Assembly (NCBI GenBank): GCA_019828595.1
Contig: JAHQRK010000012.1
Span: 1,240,001 to 1,304,000 of the forward strand
From: Aphanomyces cochlioides
Lineage: Eukaryota; Oomycota; Saprolegniomycetes; Saprolegniales; Verrucalvaceae
Reading direction: 5' to 3'
Length of the DNA stretch: 64,000 nucleotides
Shown here in pieces: positions 41,801 through 53,216 of this stretch. Both the position numbers and the translations under genes were made by a program. The stretch's first letter is position 1. Every line of letters begins with the position of its first letter. The notes under the pieces were generated by a model. The model was not told where the DNA came from, searched no databases, and worked only from the letters and a program-made list of their open reading frames with translations.

Positions 41801-42066
41801 GTCTAATCTCTCGTCGACGTCAGCACTCCTTCGCCCAGGAAGTAGTCCGGGGCTATGTTTGGTTCATTCTCGTGCCATCGTGTCCACTCAACGCCTCCGT
41901 GGATTATTGCTAGCAAGGCTTTATGTACTTGTTTTATACTACCACGCTGATTGCCCATGAGGTTTGTGTTATTAAGTGGATAATTCCACAACGAATAACG
42001 TCCATGACAACAACTCAAGAGTACTACATCGTTTATTAACCTAAATAGATCTAAAACATTGGTGAA
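38891..42066. other. Interval without recognised gene
   Basis: Overlapping minus-strand frames at 40130-39083 are long for random DNA (173 and 187 codons) but occupy several frames at once and show no motif. Purine-rich GAGAGAGAG stretches explain some openness. Plus-strand frames at 40.3-41.9 kb are unrecognised. Multi-exon genes with very short introns could hide here; I could not assemble one. Confidence 0.3.
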
Positions 42067-42570
42067 TCACGTGAACAGGTATTTTAGGAGGTCTATATCT
42101 TCCTGTGCCCATGATCTTCGTTCCCTGACATCTGTGATGGGATTCGACCATGAGGGTATGTCTGCAGACCATTTTCCTGCTGCGATTTCCTCCGCGACTG
42201 CCGCTTGATCTCGGGCTTGGCGCTGGAGCACCTTGAGGCGGCTTTGCTCTCGTCTTTGTTTGCTTTTTTTCGTCGAGTACCTTCGTTGCGTTGTGTTGGT
42301 CTGTCGTTTGTGTACCTCGCACAGTGTGTGGAGGGTGCCATCCCGCTTGAGCGTGCGTCGATTCTGGCATTTCTTGTTGGCATATTGACAAAGTGAAGAA
42401 TCCACGTCGGGTGTTTCTCGTCTGGACGACATTTCAAAAGTGATGACCATCTGGAATCGTGTCGCGATATCAGTGATGTGGACAGCTGGGAAGTCATCTC
42501 GCATGTCGAGACATTTCGCAAAGTGCAGTGTCGACCTGTCGACCACACGTTTGACATGGCTTCGTGACAT
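42067..42570 (-). CDS. Oomycete-type small basic Cys protein (LHTLCEVH signature)
   Basis: 167 residues from ATG 42570; an internal ATG at 42432 (MSSRRETPD) may be the true start. The core is CQYANKKCQNRRTLKRDG followed by LHTLCEVHKRQTN, a Cys-Cys-Cys-His arrangement that may bind zinc. Then comes a strongly basic helix (STKKSKQRREQSRLKVLQRQ) and a short C-terminal acidic motif WAQEDIDLLKYLF. I know this C..C..LH-LCE-HR pattern from many small oomycete proteins of unknown function. A paralogue in pieces lies 1.5 kb upstream on the same strand. DNA or RNA binding is only a guess from the charge pattern. Confidence 0.65.
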   Translation of the reverse strand: MSRSHVKRVVDRSTLHFAKCLDMRDDFPAVHITDIATRFQMVITFEMSSRRETPDVDSSLCQYANKKCQNRRTLKRDGTLHTLCEVHKRQTNTTQRRYSTKKSKQRREQSRLKVLQRQARDQAAVAEEIAAGKWSADIPSWSNPITDVRERRSWAQEDIDLLKYLFT

Positions 42571-43935
42571 GTGCTAGAAATGTATATCTTCATGTCATGC
42601 GCCGAGAAATCTTTCCGACGAGCCGCCAAACGAGGATGTGGAAGCGTATGATCAAACGAGAACAATGGCGATTGCATTGCACACTTCGACAATGCAGTCG
42701 AGACCGAAGACGATGTACCAACATGCAATCGTCTCGACGAATAGAGTCACCCCTGTTTGCGTGGATCTACGCAGAGTCGATATCTTATCTGGAAGGATAA
42801 CGCATTTCCTATCAATGGATATCGTGTGTATACGCATCGTGTCAAGCTGGAGGTGTATGAACAGCAGTCTGTTGTTTACTTTAAGATTGCATAAACTTGT
42901 CCATCATACTCTAAGAAGCACAAGCAATGGGCGTGGAATATATGATGCCTTCAGACAGTTGTTGAGCAGTTGGGGGCATCGAACAGTCTCCTGGTTGACG
43001 CTAATGGCGTCCTATTGACGAAGACTGAGCGAATGAAATATGTTTTACAACAAGATTAGACGGCAATCAAGTCTTTGCTTGGTATCGCCAAGCTCTCAAT
43101 TACTCAAGTAGAGACTCTTGAAGGACCGACGATGAGCTGCGGGGGTCAAGATACCGTCTGCAGGCTCTACTGTATATACTTCTAATCCCGCCATGTCCGT
43201 GCCACTACAGCCGCAGCACTGCACGTAACAACACCCACGATGCTCTGAATTAAGCCCAGCGTGTCCCATCTTGTTGCACGTGATAAGGTTGTGGAGATAT
43301 TTGCGTTGGGAAGTCAACTCGCAATTATGTAGATGATATCAAGACGAAGCAACTCCAAGTGCTGTCAGGTCGTAGAATTCACTCTAATGGGATTTATATA
43401 CGCATACGCATTGAATACTCCAGTGAAAGCCACGCAAAATCATGCCAATCTCCAAAGTTTGCAAACACGAGATCGTCGTTTGACTGGAGAAATTGCTGAA
43501 AGAGTTGAGCATATCTGGTCAAGACCCCTCAAACAAATGAAATAATCAACTCAGTCTCGACATTTGACTATATCGACAAGGGGGTGGGCGATTCTGGCCC
43601 ATCACAAAGCTGCACAGAAGTTTTTTCCACGAGTTGTCGTTCTCCTCGAGTTGTTGTCGAGTTGTCGGATGGGTCAGCACGACATGACGGCTGAACCACC
43701 TGGTCTACTCACGTAATCACAAGATGGACACTCAAGTCTACCAATTGAAATGTCTGTAAATTCGAGCAAGTTATCCCTCCTTTCATGGCTTCAGGACGAT
43801 CAAAGCAATGGTAACTAGCTAGACTAACAGTGGAAAGCAGACCAGACGAAGCAAGACTAATCGTTACAAATTTAGGCATAATATTGTGGTTGCCAACTCA
43901 TGAACCTACTGTCTACGTTGTTAAAACTTGTTCCT
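42571..43935. other. Intergenic between paralogues
   Basis: No gene supported. A minus-strand frame near 43317-43096 has clustered cysteines (CCYVQCCGC) but no recognisable fold. Confidence 0.35.
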
Positions 43936-44445
43936 TCAGTCATCCAAAAGATATTCTCTCAGCATGGAAATGTCCTCTTGAGTCCACTCTCTATCATCAC
44001 ACTTGTGTTCAATCGGATCAAAGCTTTCGTCGTCGTCGTCATAGAGGATCGCATCCACAGTTTCCCTTGCACTGGAGACATGGTCTTTGCTTGGGAAAGG
44101 CGAGCTAGCACTCGTTCCCGTCGAGCTTGTCGATCGCGCAGACTGCACTTTTTGTGCATATTAGTTTTGTGCTCTGTTGATCTGTTGGCGGTGGACTTCG
44201 CATAACGTGTGCAGAGCGCCGTTGGATTTGCGCGTCCGTGGGTTAAAGCACTTTTTGTTGGTGCACTTGCAAGTCAAGGTGGTGGTGGTGCTTGTGGGTT
44301 TGTAGCCATCTTTCACGGTGCGCAGCAGGTCCACAAAGACGACGGCGAAAAAGATGTGTTTAGTATGAGGATTCGCTAGAAATTTCTCAATCTCCAATCG
44401 CGCCAATACATTGGATGAATGAAAATTAGAACAGTACTTTGTCAT
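43936..44445 (-). pseudogene. Broken paralogue of the LHTLCEVH gene, abutting the gypsy LTR
   Basis: The first part carries CKCTNKKCFNPRTRKSNG and LHTLCEVHRQQIN, matching the gene at 42067-42570. It stops at TAA 44163-44161. The expected basic helix continues one base out of frame (HKKCSLRDRQARRERVLARL), and the C-terminal motif WTQEDISMLREYLLDD returns in the first frame before the stop at 43936. Two indels, or one plus an unrecognised splice, are needed. The only ATG (44445-44443) is supplied by the first bases of the gypsy LTR, so the native 5' end appears to have been separated by the insertion. Confidence 0.65.
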
Positions 44446-45050
44446 CCAACAATGGAAGTATCACTGGAGCAGCGTCTGTTGTTGTTGTGGTTTCTTTAGC
44501 AGGTTGGGCTCGGCAAACGACGCGGGCTCAATTGACTCAGTGCCGCGGTGAGCGAGATCCAAGTGGTCTGTCGACGCATCGTACACTTCAGCAACCTTGG
44601 CGGCCGTCAGTTTTTTTTGTCTTGGGCTTGTCGACATCAGCGTCGCCTTTGTACGCCGGTCGGATCTTGCCTTTTGCATCGCAACCAATAATGTCATCAA
44701 GTCTTGCAAGGAATCGAATATGGTTCCCACTATGTCTGGACAGCGAGCTCGGTCAAGGTCCTCCACAGAGCTAAGTCTCTCGGCCTCAAAGACGTCGTGT
44801 ACCTCCTCGGTGTCACCTCAGCTTGAGATTCCCTTCGAGTGAGAGCCATGCCGTGATCCACCCGCCGAGATTCATCACATGGACCAGATGTGGAGATGAG
44901 ACGAGCACTTTACCATTTACACTTACACTTTACCACTTCCTGGTTTACTGCTTTACCAATTGTCGCTTAAATATCGAAAAGGGGAATAGCTCAGTGTACA
45001 ATCGCGTATATTAAATTTAATTATACGCTAAATAGTAGGGGGATAGCTCA
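44440..45050 (+). repeat. Gypsy 5' LTR
   Basis: 611 bp matching 55924-56534 with one substitution seen. It begins TGTCATCC and ends AGCTCA. Near its 3' end, arms GCGTATA (45004-45010) and TATACGC (45022-45028) enclose the palindrome ATTAAATTTAAT, a hairpin. Confidence 0.92.
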
Positions 45051-45098
45051 CTCGGTGAGTCGTCTGATTATCACTACGGTGGTACAGGGTTCGATACC
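45044..45098 (+). other. tRNA-like A and B boxes across the LTR/leader junction
   Basis: TAGCTCACTCGG (45044-45055) fits an RNA polymerase III A box and GGTTCGATACC (45088-45098) fits a B box, at tRNA-like spacing and in sense orientation. Acceptor and T-stems do not pair, so this is not a working tRNA gene, and the orientation is wrong for a primer-binding site. Confidence 0.45.
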
Positions 45099-45515
45099 AG
45101 CACGCTCTAAGCCGGATAAAGCCGTTGCTTCCGGATACGCGCTGTGCATTGTCGAAGACCGTGTGCAATTAATGTGAGTCCAAGAGAAAGTGCCGACGAC
45201 ATTTTTTTTGCCGCAGTCAGTTGCTCGAAACGAAGTGCTTTTTTGTGTGATTGTAGCTTTGACAGAGAGATAAAGACGATAATAGACTTCCGTTTACACT
45301 GTGAATGGCTCAAACCTCTCCGTGAGGGCATATCTTTGAGCGAGCGAGTCAACTTAAGCCAAGAGAGTGTGCGAGTTTCTGGTCTGCGAAAACCAGAGCC
45401 CGCTGAGTCGTTTCAATCAACTCAGCACCCTTCCTGAATCGCCCTCACCAGACCAAGCGACGCTGTGGTCAGACTGCGGGCAACCGGTCCACGTATCCCC
45501 TTTTCACTTTCTACA

Positions 45516-47348
45516 ATGCCTGGCTCATCGGGTGTTTTCGGCACTAGCGGCCAAGACGGCTCGCCAAAACAACCCCCTCACGATAACAACGATTCCCCGT
45601 CTCCTTCCCTCTTGTCGCAGAAGGAGGCACAACTCCCCCCACTAGCTCCCCCTACAACCGCTAAAACTCAGACGACAAGTGGTGCGCCTGCCGGGAACCG
45701 TCCGTTACTACGTGCTGTGAATGCTCCTGTGCCCATTGAAGTCAACGAAGACTTTGATGACAGCGAGACAGTCGACGCCGTCGATACGTCTCAAACCTCT
45801 GACCGCCGGCAATGGCGTCAACAAACACGTTCCCTTGAAACAAGCGCGTCAACTAAGACCTCAAGAATCGCAGAGACACGCTTGCGTTTCTTGCTCCAAG
45901 AAGAGTCAAATTGGATCTCCATGTATCTGGAACCAATGAAGACTGAACCAACACCAGGCGTTCATGGATTACCTGCAATTCCCAAAGTCAACCTTATTGA
46001 GCCTCTGAAGATGCAAGAGTGGGAAGCGGTACTTCAGTGGGTCGAAAGCGCTCTGACGGCCCTTGGTTTTAAATACAACGATGTCGACCAAGAGCTAATG
46101 GAGGCGCTCTCCGAAGAGTACCAGGCCTACAACTATGAATTCAACCGAACTACCTTGGAGTTCATCGTGCTCGCAGAAGAAATGATTAAAGTGAAGCAAC
46201 CAATATGTGAGCATGCGACCCCAAGAGGAAGAAGACCAAGTGTCAAGAAAATTGAAACAAGAGCCGAGACTAACCATGTAACTTGGGACAGCTTGAAGAC
46301 TGTTCTCGCTGACAACAACCGAGTCATGATGGAAGCAATGGTCAAGGCCATTCAAGCAAGCAAGTCCCCAAAGCGAAATTATCAATCACGTCAAGACAAT
46401 CAAGGGGACGAATTCGACGATGACGCAGACGTTGATATCGAAGATCAAGATGACGATGAGGACAATTCGATCAAACCACGTGCACGACTGAATCGTGGCA
46501 TACACTTGCTCAACATGGAAAGCATACCAGTTTTCAATGGCATGAAGGATGGTCTCGACAAAGCTCACCAATGGATCCGCAAGTTCAGCGAAGTTGGGCG
46601 AATGGCTGGATGGACCGACAAAGAAACCATGGCCAATTTTGAAATCTACATCGGCAAGTCTGTTCGATCATGGTACATGCAATTGAAGCCTGAAGCAAAG
46701 TCGTCGTGGGCCGTCCTGCGACAGCGTTTCATATCCCGTTGGGCACAACCGAAGATGTCAAAAGAGGACAAGTACCATCAAATGATGCAAGAGCCTGGCG
46801 AAGATGTCTTGGAATTCTTTTTCCGATTTAATCACGCGGCGCGCGACTGCAATTATGAATACTGGAAGGGCAGAAGCAAGCTAAATGAGCATGTCCGCCG
46901 ATTTTGTACGAAGATACAAGATGTCGAATTGGGCAAGCGAATTGGCGAAAACATGTTCAAGGATATAGATGAGCTGGAAGAATATTTGGACCACAAGGAT
47001 CGCCTCAATGCGCTATTCGATGCTCAACATCCCAAGAAGAAGAAAGAAATTACGAAGCCATTGGTAGCTTCGAATGTCTTCGCCGCTCAGTTGCCCAAGC
47101 TCGATCAATTCGGTACGACTCATGTACGCACTGGCGACTTTCAAGCTGAAGTGTTCGCCCTTGGTCGCAATGGCTCGCGTGCACAACGAGAACACTGCCT
47201 GGAATGCAATCAAGAGCACTACAAGGTTGATGGTCTGTGCTGGATGGAGAAACGTTCTTTGCAACGTTTGTGGAAAAACAGGCCATCCCGACAAGGAATG
47301 CTACAAGGCTTGTCAGAATTGCGACCCAACCCATCACAAGACTCGTAA
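45516..47348 (+). CDS. Gypsy gag polyprotein
   Basis: 610 codons from ATG 45516 (MPGSSGVFGTSG). A Pro/Thr-rich N-terminus is followed by an acidic stretch (DDDADVDIEDQDDDEDN, near 310) and the capsid core of Ty3/gypsy gag: IPVFNGMKDGLDKAHQWIRK, SVRSWYMQLKPEAKSSWAVL, RQRFISRWA, EDVLEFFFRFNHAARD. It forms the virus-like particle and packages the RNA. The C-terminal cysteine region begins (HCLECNQEHYKVDGLCW) but the knuckle proper lies in the next frame, so this frame ends on 30 unrelated residues. Two CCGGATA motifs lie about 400 nt upstream in the leader. Confidence 0.85.
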   Translation: MPGSSGVFGTSGQDGSPKQPPHDNNDSPSPSLLSQKEAQLPPLAPPTTAKTQTTSGAPAGNRPLLRAVNAPVPIEVNEDFDDSETVDAVDTSQTSDRRQWRQQTRSLETSASTKTSRIAETRLRFLLQEESNWISMYLEPMKTEPTPGVHGLPAIPKVNLIEPLKMQEWEAVLQWVESALTALGFKYNDVDQELMEALSEEYQAYNYEFNRTTLEFIVLAEEMIKVKQPICEHATPRGRRPSVKKIETRAETNHVTWDSLKTVLADNNRVMMEAMVKAIQASKSPKRNYQSRQDNQGDEFDDDADVDIEDQDDDEDNSIKPRARLNRGIHLLNMESIPVFNGMKDGLDKAHQWIRKFSEVGRMAGWTDKETMANFEIYIGKSVRSWYMQLKPEAKSSWAVLRQRFISRWAQPKMSKEDKYHQMMQEPGEDVLEFFFRFNHAARDCNYEYWKGRSKLNEHVRRFCTKIQDVELGKRIGENMFKDIDELEEYLDHKDRLNALFDAQHPKKKKEITKPLVASNVFAAQLPKLDQFGTTHVRTGDFQAEVFALGRNGSRAQREHCLECNQEHYKVDGLCWMEKRSLQRLWKNRPSRQGMLQGLSELRPNPSQDS

Positions 47349-47448
47349 GGCGTGCCCATTCAAGGCCAAGTTGAAGGCGATCGCTGATTACATGGCAAAC
47401 CACGAGTCCGACATGAAGCCTGATACAAGTTTTCTAAAAAACTTGTAA
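47249..47448 (+). pseudogene. Gypsy gag zinc-knuckle segment, frameshifted
   Basis: In the frame ending at TAA 47446-47448, CNVCGKTGHPDKEC is a canonical CCHC knuckle, followed by the Cys/His-rich CQNCDPTHHKTRKACPF. It continues the gag C-terminus after a single-base shift near 47250. This part normally binds the genomic RNA. Confidence 0.7.
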
Positions 47449-47462
47449 GTCCGGGGGCTTGG

Positions 47463-48761
47463 CGAAGCTCCGATTGCGCCGGACACGAGACGCAACTGCA
47501 TGAAGAAAAACAAGAAAATCAAGAAAAAACAACAACTGCATGGGAACCAAGAAACAACGAAAAACAAGAAAAATCAAGAGATGCATGTGAAGAAAATAGA
47601 AAAAATGAAGAAAAATCAAGAGATGTGTGTGAAAACAATGGCCAAGCAGACGACAATGAAGCTGGAAGCGAGACGACAAGCTTGAAGATAGCCCAAGTGT
47701 CAACTGTTCGTGCAAGAATATCAAAGGAAGATTCAAGGCAAATGTTAATCAATTGTTCATTTGACCCACTCCCTTTGCATCCCCAAGTGTGTATTGTCGG
47801 TGGGAGCGCAATCCCCAACGAATTCAAACTTCTGGATGGAGAAACCCTGGCCTTTTGACGAAAATCAGACATCAACGATCCACAGAGGAGCTTGCAAGCA
47901 TTTTTATCAGCGAAGATTATGGATGAGCCCTCGGTCGTTCTTGCAGACACTGGAGCGAATATGAGTCTTATGAATTTACGGACTGTGGAGCGACTTGGAT
48001 TGAAGATGGAAAGCCCACAAGTGGAATCTGTCACTGGCATTAGTGATACGGCAATGAATGTTTTAGGTATGGTTGCTGTGAAGTTGACACTGGGATTTGG
48101 CATGGTATATATATTCCGGCTGTCTGTGTGTGATTTGAGTACCTTGGATTTTGACATGATTTTGGGAATGGACTTTTTGTACAAGGCGGGCATGGAAATT
48201 CACACACTGAGTCGCGAGATTCGCCTGCCTGACGACACATGGATTCCTTTAATTTCTCAGCCTCTGGAGTACGTGAAGTCGTTCTGCTCCGATGTCAAGC
48301 TGCAAGCCGATTCTAGGATTGGTCAAGGGGAATCAATTCGAATTAAATTCCCAAAGGTCGACTTGTCACTACCGAAGAAACCCGTTTTCTGGGTGAACCG
48401 TGGGAAAAGATGGATTGCAATTGTTTTGTTAAATTCTAGCGGAGTCCCGTGTACATTCCAAATTACCAACACCAGTAAGGCGCCATTAAGTCTCGCTTCT
48501 GGAACAATCATTGGAGCAATTACCGAAGAAGGCGTTCGCCCTCGGCTGCACGACATGGTTCCAACAACCAGCAATCAGTATATCCAGCGGATGGCTGAGG
48601 CAAATGAAAACAAGTTGTCACCGTGGTTCCTGCGAAAATTGAACTCCAACTCCTTCAGTGACTATCCTGTTGAGCCAAAAGAATTCAAGGAATGGCCAAC
48701 CGCAATATTGAAGCGAGTGGACTCACCAGGGTTACAAGGCAGAAACCTGAAGAAAACTTGA
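47463..48761 (+). pseudogene. Gypsy protease region, interrupted by TGA
   Basis: One frame begins with an acidic, lysine-poor linker (ENRKNEEKSRD and similar repeats near 47580-47640), meets TGA at 47856-47858, then resumes with the aspartic protease: active site LADTGANMSLMN and the flap/dimer motif DMILGMDFL. The first ATG after the stop is 47919. The linker DNA is repetitive (AAGAAAAATCAAGAGATG twice). The frame ends at 48761 and overlaps the next frame by 70 nt. Confidence 0.75.
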
Positions 48762-50034
48762 ACGAACCCGCTCAAGCCGAGTCGGAGAGTGTCAACAACA
48801 AGGACGAGTCAAAGCCATCGGGTGATGCAAGCGTGTTCTGTTATACATCAACCGAAATACACAATAAAATGTGTTGGCCATCAATTTTTGCCGCATCATC
48901 ACTACCTGGGCCAGTCACTCAAGATCATTTAATGCCAGAAGTGATGATCAAGGAGGGTGTGGACATGACAACCGAAGAAATGATTAACCAACTTGCCATG
49001 ATTCCAGAATTTGTTGAAGACCCAGCGCAAGTTGAGCTCGAAGACTTGGATTATGGTGAGGATCATGTCAGCCCTGAAGACAAAGCCAAAATGGCAGATG
49101 TGTTGTTGAGATTTAGAAAATGGTTCATCAAGTCCGGAAACGGCTTGCCGCCTTCAGCTCGTGGAGCGACATGTGACATCGATGTTGGCAACTCGAAACC
49201 TGTTGCACATCGTGCGAGGCGAGTCCGCTGGGAATACATGCCAAAGCTGTATACCCTCTTGAAAGGACTCCTTGACTTTGGGCTGATTAAATTTTCCAAC
49301 TCCGACTGGGCGAGCCCAATTGTGATCGTTCTCAAAAAGGGTGGAAAAGACATTCGCTTGTGCATTGATTACCGCGATATTAACTCTTTGCAGAAATTGA
49401 TGCGATCACCCATGCCAACCCTCGATAGCATGCTGGCCGATTTTCATGCTGTTGAATGGTTTTTGTCACTGGATAATGCGAGTGGATTTTGAGTTGTCCG
49501 GGCCACACGACGGGCGAGAGAAATCAGTGCATTTATTTGTCCTCTTGGCCATTTTGAATGGACTCGCATGGCTCAAGGCTTGAAAAATGCACCGATGATC
49601 TACCAACGTATGATCACAAATGCTTTATACGGTTTTATCGATCTACCACCTGGTGTGGACGAAGTGGATGCTGACGCGAACCAGTTGATATGTTTGAAAT
49701 TGGTTATTCACGGCCTGCTGTCGAAATGCCGCCGCCAGCTAATCGCACATCATTTGCTGATGATATCAGCGATGGAGCCGCAACATGGACAGGGGTGGTG
49801 GAATTAACCGAGAGAATTTTGACTCGATTAACATATTTCAACATAAGCATCAGCGCGTCCAAAAGCAAATTCGGGAAGACCAGTATCGAATTCTTGGGTC
49901 ACATTATTTCACGCGAAGGCATCCAATCCAACCCAAGGAATTTTCAGTCAATTATGGACATGCCGTTCCCAACGAATCGCACGATGATGTTGTCCTTCTT
50001 GGGGTCGTTGAATTTTCTATTCTCGATTTATTGA
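48692..50034 (+). pseudogene. Gypsy reverse transcriptase, stop and frameshift
   Basis: Reverse transcriptase motifs appear in order: WASPIVIVLKKGGKDIRLCIDYRDIN, PMPTLDSMLADF, WFLSLDNASGF. Then comes an in-frame TGA at 49490-49492, followed in the same frame by FICPLGHFEWTRMAQGLKNAP. The catalytic YxDD box (TSFADDISDGA, near 49755) and the thumb (GKTSIEFLGHIISREG) are in another frame, so a frameshift lies at about 49690-49740. TGA 50032-50034 closes the thumb frame. The enzyme cannot be made from this copy. Confidence 0.82.
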
Positions 50035-52230
50035 GAACTACTCAATCAAGTCAGCATGTTTGAACGAATTGTCGGAAGAAATTTTAGCTGCTGGTGTCAT
50101 CCCTGCCCCAGCAAAATTGGCGTTTGAACATCTGAAGGAAGCTTATTATATATAAATACTCCAATCCTGAAACATGCTAATCCAAATCTGGAGTTTCACA
50201 TATTTTTGTACACGACTCCATGGGCTATATCGGCGTCCTTGTGTCAATTATACGACAATGTCTACCATCCAGTGAGGTTTTGTGGCCGTGTTCTTAAGGC
50301 AAACGAGATGAACTGGGATGACTGGTCCAAGGAATGCATCCTTTTGCTCAGAGTCCTTCAAGTTTGCTTCCACGAAATTCGTGGTTGCGAACTAACGGTT
50401 TACACGCAACACTCAGCGCTCAAGTGGATTCAAGCCGATAAACACGACCGTGCCGGGCACCTTGGATGGGCAGTTCAACTAGCCCCTTGGACAATCAAAT
50501 ACGTTCCAATTGGCTGTGATGATTTTCGTCTGGCTACATCGGCCCTCGTTGCAAGTACCCTCGCCCCACCAGGGGTGGAGACATCAGAATCATTCGAATT
50601 GTTTGCTCCGTCCGTGAAACAGAGTAATTCTAATTTGCTGCCAAAACCTCTATTACCATCAGTACCCACATTTGCGCAAGATGATTGTGCTATAAGCGCG
50701 ACATTTGATGGCAGCGTTCGCTTGAATGAACGCGTTGGATCATATGGATTTGTCTTATGGAAATTACCTTTGTGGGAGATATTATGGGCAGGAAATGGAG
50801 TTGTTGGTGATGCGACCGTGAATATATCGGAGTACCATGGATTATTGTCGCTTTTACGACAAGCTATTGTTTTAGGTGTCAAGGAATTGACAATTTTTGG
50901 CGATTCAAGGCTGGTAGTCCACCAAGTAAATTCCTGGATTCAATGCCATCGAGAGCATCTTCAGCCATTGTGTCATGAAGCCCAAAGGCTATGCAAGAAA
51001 TTTGACAACGTCAGTATCCATCACATCCATCGCTCGTGGAATGGAAGCGCTGATTACTTAGCATCGAAAGCTCTCAAAAGCAGAGTTGGTGGGCAAATTT
51101 TAGTTCAAAATGAGTTAATGGAGACCCAGTTACGCAATACCTTGCCCCCCTTGGTCCAACCGAACGAAGGAGGTGTGACGCACAACGATGTGCTAAAAGA
51201 AGTGCATGGAACGATTATGGAGTTGGTAGACCAAGTCGTTTGGGATAGCATATCGTCAGAGAAATCCGTTTTGACAATTACGTCACCTGTTACCTTGGCA
51301 AAATCCCAGTTAGGAGTTCTGACCGTACCGTCACTATTTCTTCCATCTCATCTAGTAGCTTGCTGCTTTACACCTTTCGTGGCTACCCGAAAGGATAGCA
51401 TTGCTCAAGATCCACAAGTATTCGCCTTTGTCGGACGACATATAGACGATTTACAGAGAGAGCGACTCCGGCGAATAAGTTTAGCACAGGATGAAGAAGT
51501 TCGATGGGCTGATATTAAGGCTGTACTTCGCGATCATGCAGAGCATTTACCACGCAAGCGATTTCGAGACGCTGCAAGAACAGCCTGGCAATATGAAATT
51601 GGTGACGAAAACGCTTTATATCGAACAACATGGAAAAACAAAAGTGTTGACACTGCATTGCAATGGCAGTTGGTCGTGCCACAGTCGTTGACGAGAATGA
51701 TCCTGAGCCTCTGTCATGGTGACATTCAAGGTGGACATCTCAAACTAGACAAAACGTACAGTCGACTAAGATGCGACTACTACTGGGTGGCTATGTTAGC
51801 TGACGCCAAGAATTTTGTTGAATGTTGCCCCGAGTGTAATACGAGTGGTCCACCACCTAGAGCAAAGGCGACAAGCCCAGGAAATTTGACTCCAGAATAT
51901 CCATTGCATATTGTTGGGATGGATTTTGCAGTCGACTTGCCGAAATCAAAAAGAGGCAACACGGTCTTGGTGGTGTTTCTAGATTGGTACACAACATTTA
52001 TTATGGTCAAAGCAATACCAAGACCTGATGCTACTACAACAGCCCAAGCGTTTGAAGAACAAGTGTTCCAACGTTTTGGTGCATGCACGCAACTTCGACA
52101 CGACCGAGATCCAGCTTTCATGGGAGAGGTATTCAATGCCTTCAATCAAATGCTTGGACAAGTGCAAATGCCAACCTTCTCTTATCGATCACAAGCCAAT
52201 GGTGCAAAGAGCGAATTATCCAGACCTTAA
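50035..52230 (+). CDS. Gypsy dual RNase H and integrase segment
   Basis: The main open frame (50206-52230, 674 codons, no ATG start) is the polyprotein middle. Residues 1-80 are the native gypsy RNase H, whose usual TDAS and TDHxxL acids are replaced (YTTPWAISASL, YTQHSALKWI). Residues 161-292 are a second RNase H of the archaeal type with all acids present: Asp168 (FDGS), Glu209 (SEYHGLL), Asp233 (GDSRLV), Asp283 (SADYLA). Integrase follows: zinc region HGDIQGGHLKL..CCPEC and core acids in IVGMDFAVDLP and RHDRDPAFMG. The third integrase acid lies past a frameshift near 52205. A short frameshifted bridge (50035-50205) joins it to reverse transcriptase. Confidence 0.82.
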
Positions 52231-53216
52231 TGAGAGCAATCAAGGCATACTCGACCGAAACCGGAAATTTGGATTGGGATGCCCATGCCGAGAGACTTGT
52301 GATGGCACTTAACACATCTGTGTGCTCCACTCGGAAAGAAACTCCATTCTTTCTCATGCATGGGTGGGATCCACAGACAACACTCACTGCAACGCTTCCA
52401 ACCATGGCTGCTAAGGATGCAACGAGCGCATGGCAATGGCGACGGGAAATACAGAAACAGTATCTGTATTGCCGAAATTTAGCTAAAGACATTATCAAGG
52501 CAGCCCAAAACGCGCGTGCTGACGAAAATAATCGCAAACTTCCCCAAGACATTGACGAGAGACTGCATGTCGGCGACGCTGTCTGGATCTACATTGACAA
52601 GGTAAAGGCGAATGTGAAAAAGAAATTGGCCCATCTGTGGCATGGACCATTTCGTATCTTGTCGAAACCCAACGCCTACTCAAGTGAGCTCAAATTGGTC
52701 ACCCAGAGTGGTGGACGAAATTACCGATTCCACGCAAGCGTCCACGACTCTCGTCTAAAATTGAGACGACTATTTCAGCAAAGACCCACACAGAAAATTG
52801 ATTTGCCATCGGAAGCTGGTGAATTTGTGGATTTTAATGAGCAGTTTGGCCTACCTTACGACTCATTTATTGAGCAATGGCAAGATCCCCGAGTTCCTCA
52901 CGAACAGCCTGTTGCAGCGATCAGAAATGTGCGTCGAGCAATCACCCATCGTGGTCAAAAACAGTATGAATATGAAGTGAGATTCCAAGGCCATGATTTT
53001 TGGGTATGGGTACCGAGAAGTCTTCTCCCTGCCAGTGAAGCACTGTATGAATTTGATCGTCAAAGAAAAGTCTTCGATCGCTCGGCTAGTGCTATCGAAG
53101 ACGACTTTAACGTCATCACTGAATCCCATCGACGAATAAATGCTTTACCAGGGGTGGAGGAAGAAAATAATTCTGACAACGATGAGCTAAACGATTGGAA
53201 TGAGGACGAAGAATAG
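52205..53216 (+). CDS. Gypsy integrase C-terminus with chromodomain-like module
   Basis: The frame continues integrase after the shift (KERIIQTLMRAIKAY, then ALNTSVCSTRKETPFFLMHG) and the GPY/F-type region (LHVGDAVWIYIDKVK, LAHLWHGPFRIL). Near the end, IRNVRRAITHRGQKQYEYEV, RFQGHDFWVWVPRSLL and ALYEFDRQ match a chromodomain layout: three strands and a C-terminal helix. Chromodomain-bearing gypsy elements (chromoviruses) use this module to target histone-marked chromatin. The tail is acidic (EEENNSDNDELNDWNEDEE) and ends at TAG 53214-53216. Confidence 0.78.

Noticed and set aside
45044..45115. A functional tRNA gene at the gypsy leader
   Set aside because: A and B boxes fit, but acceptor, anticodon and T stems do not pair; kept only as a tRNA-like element.
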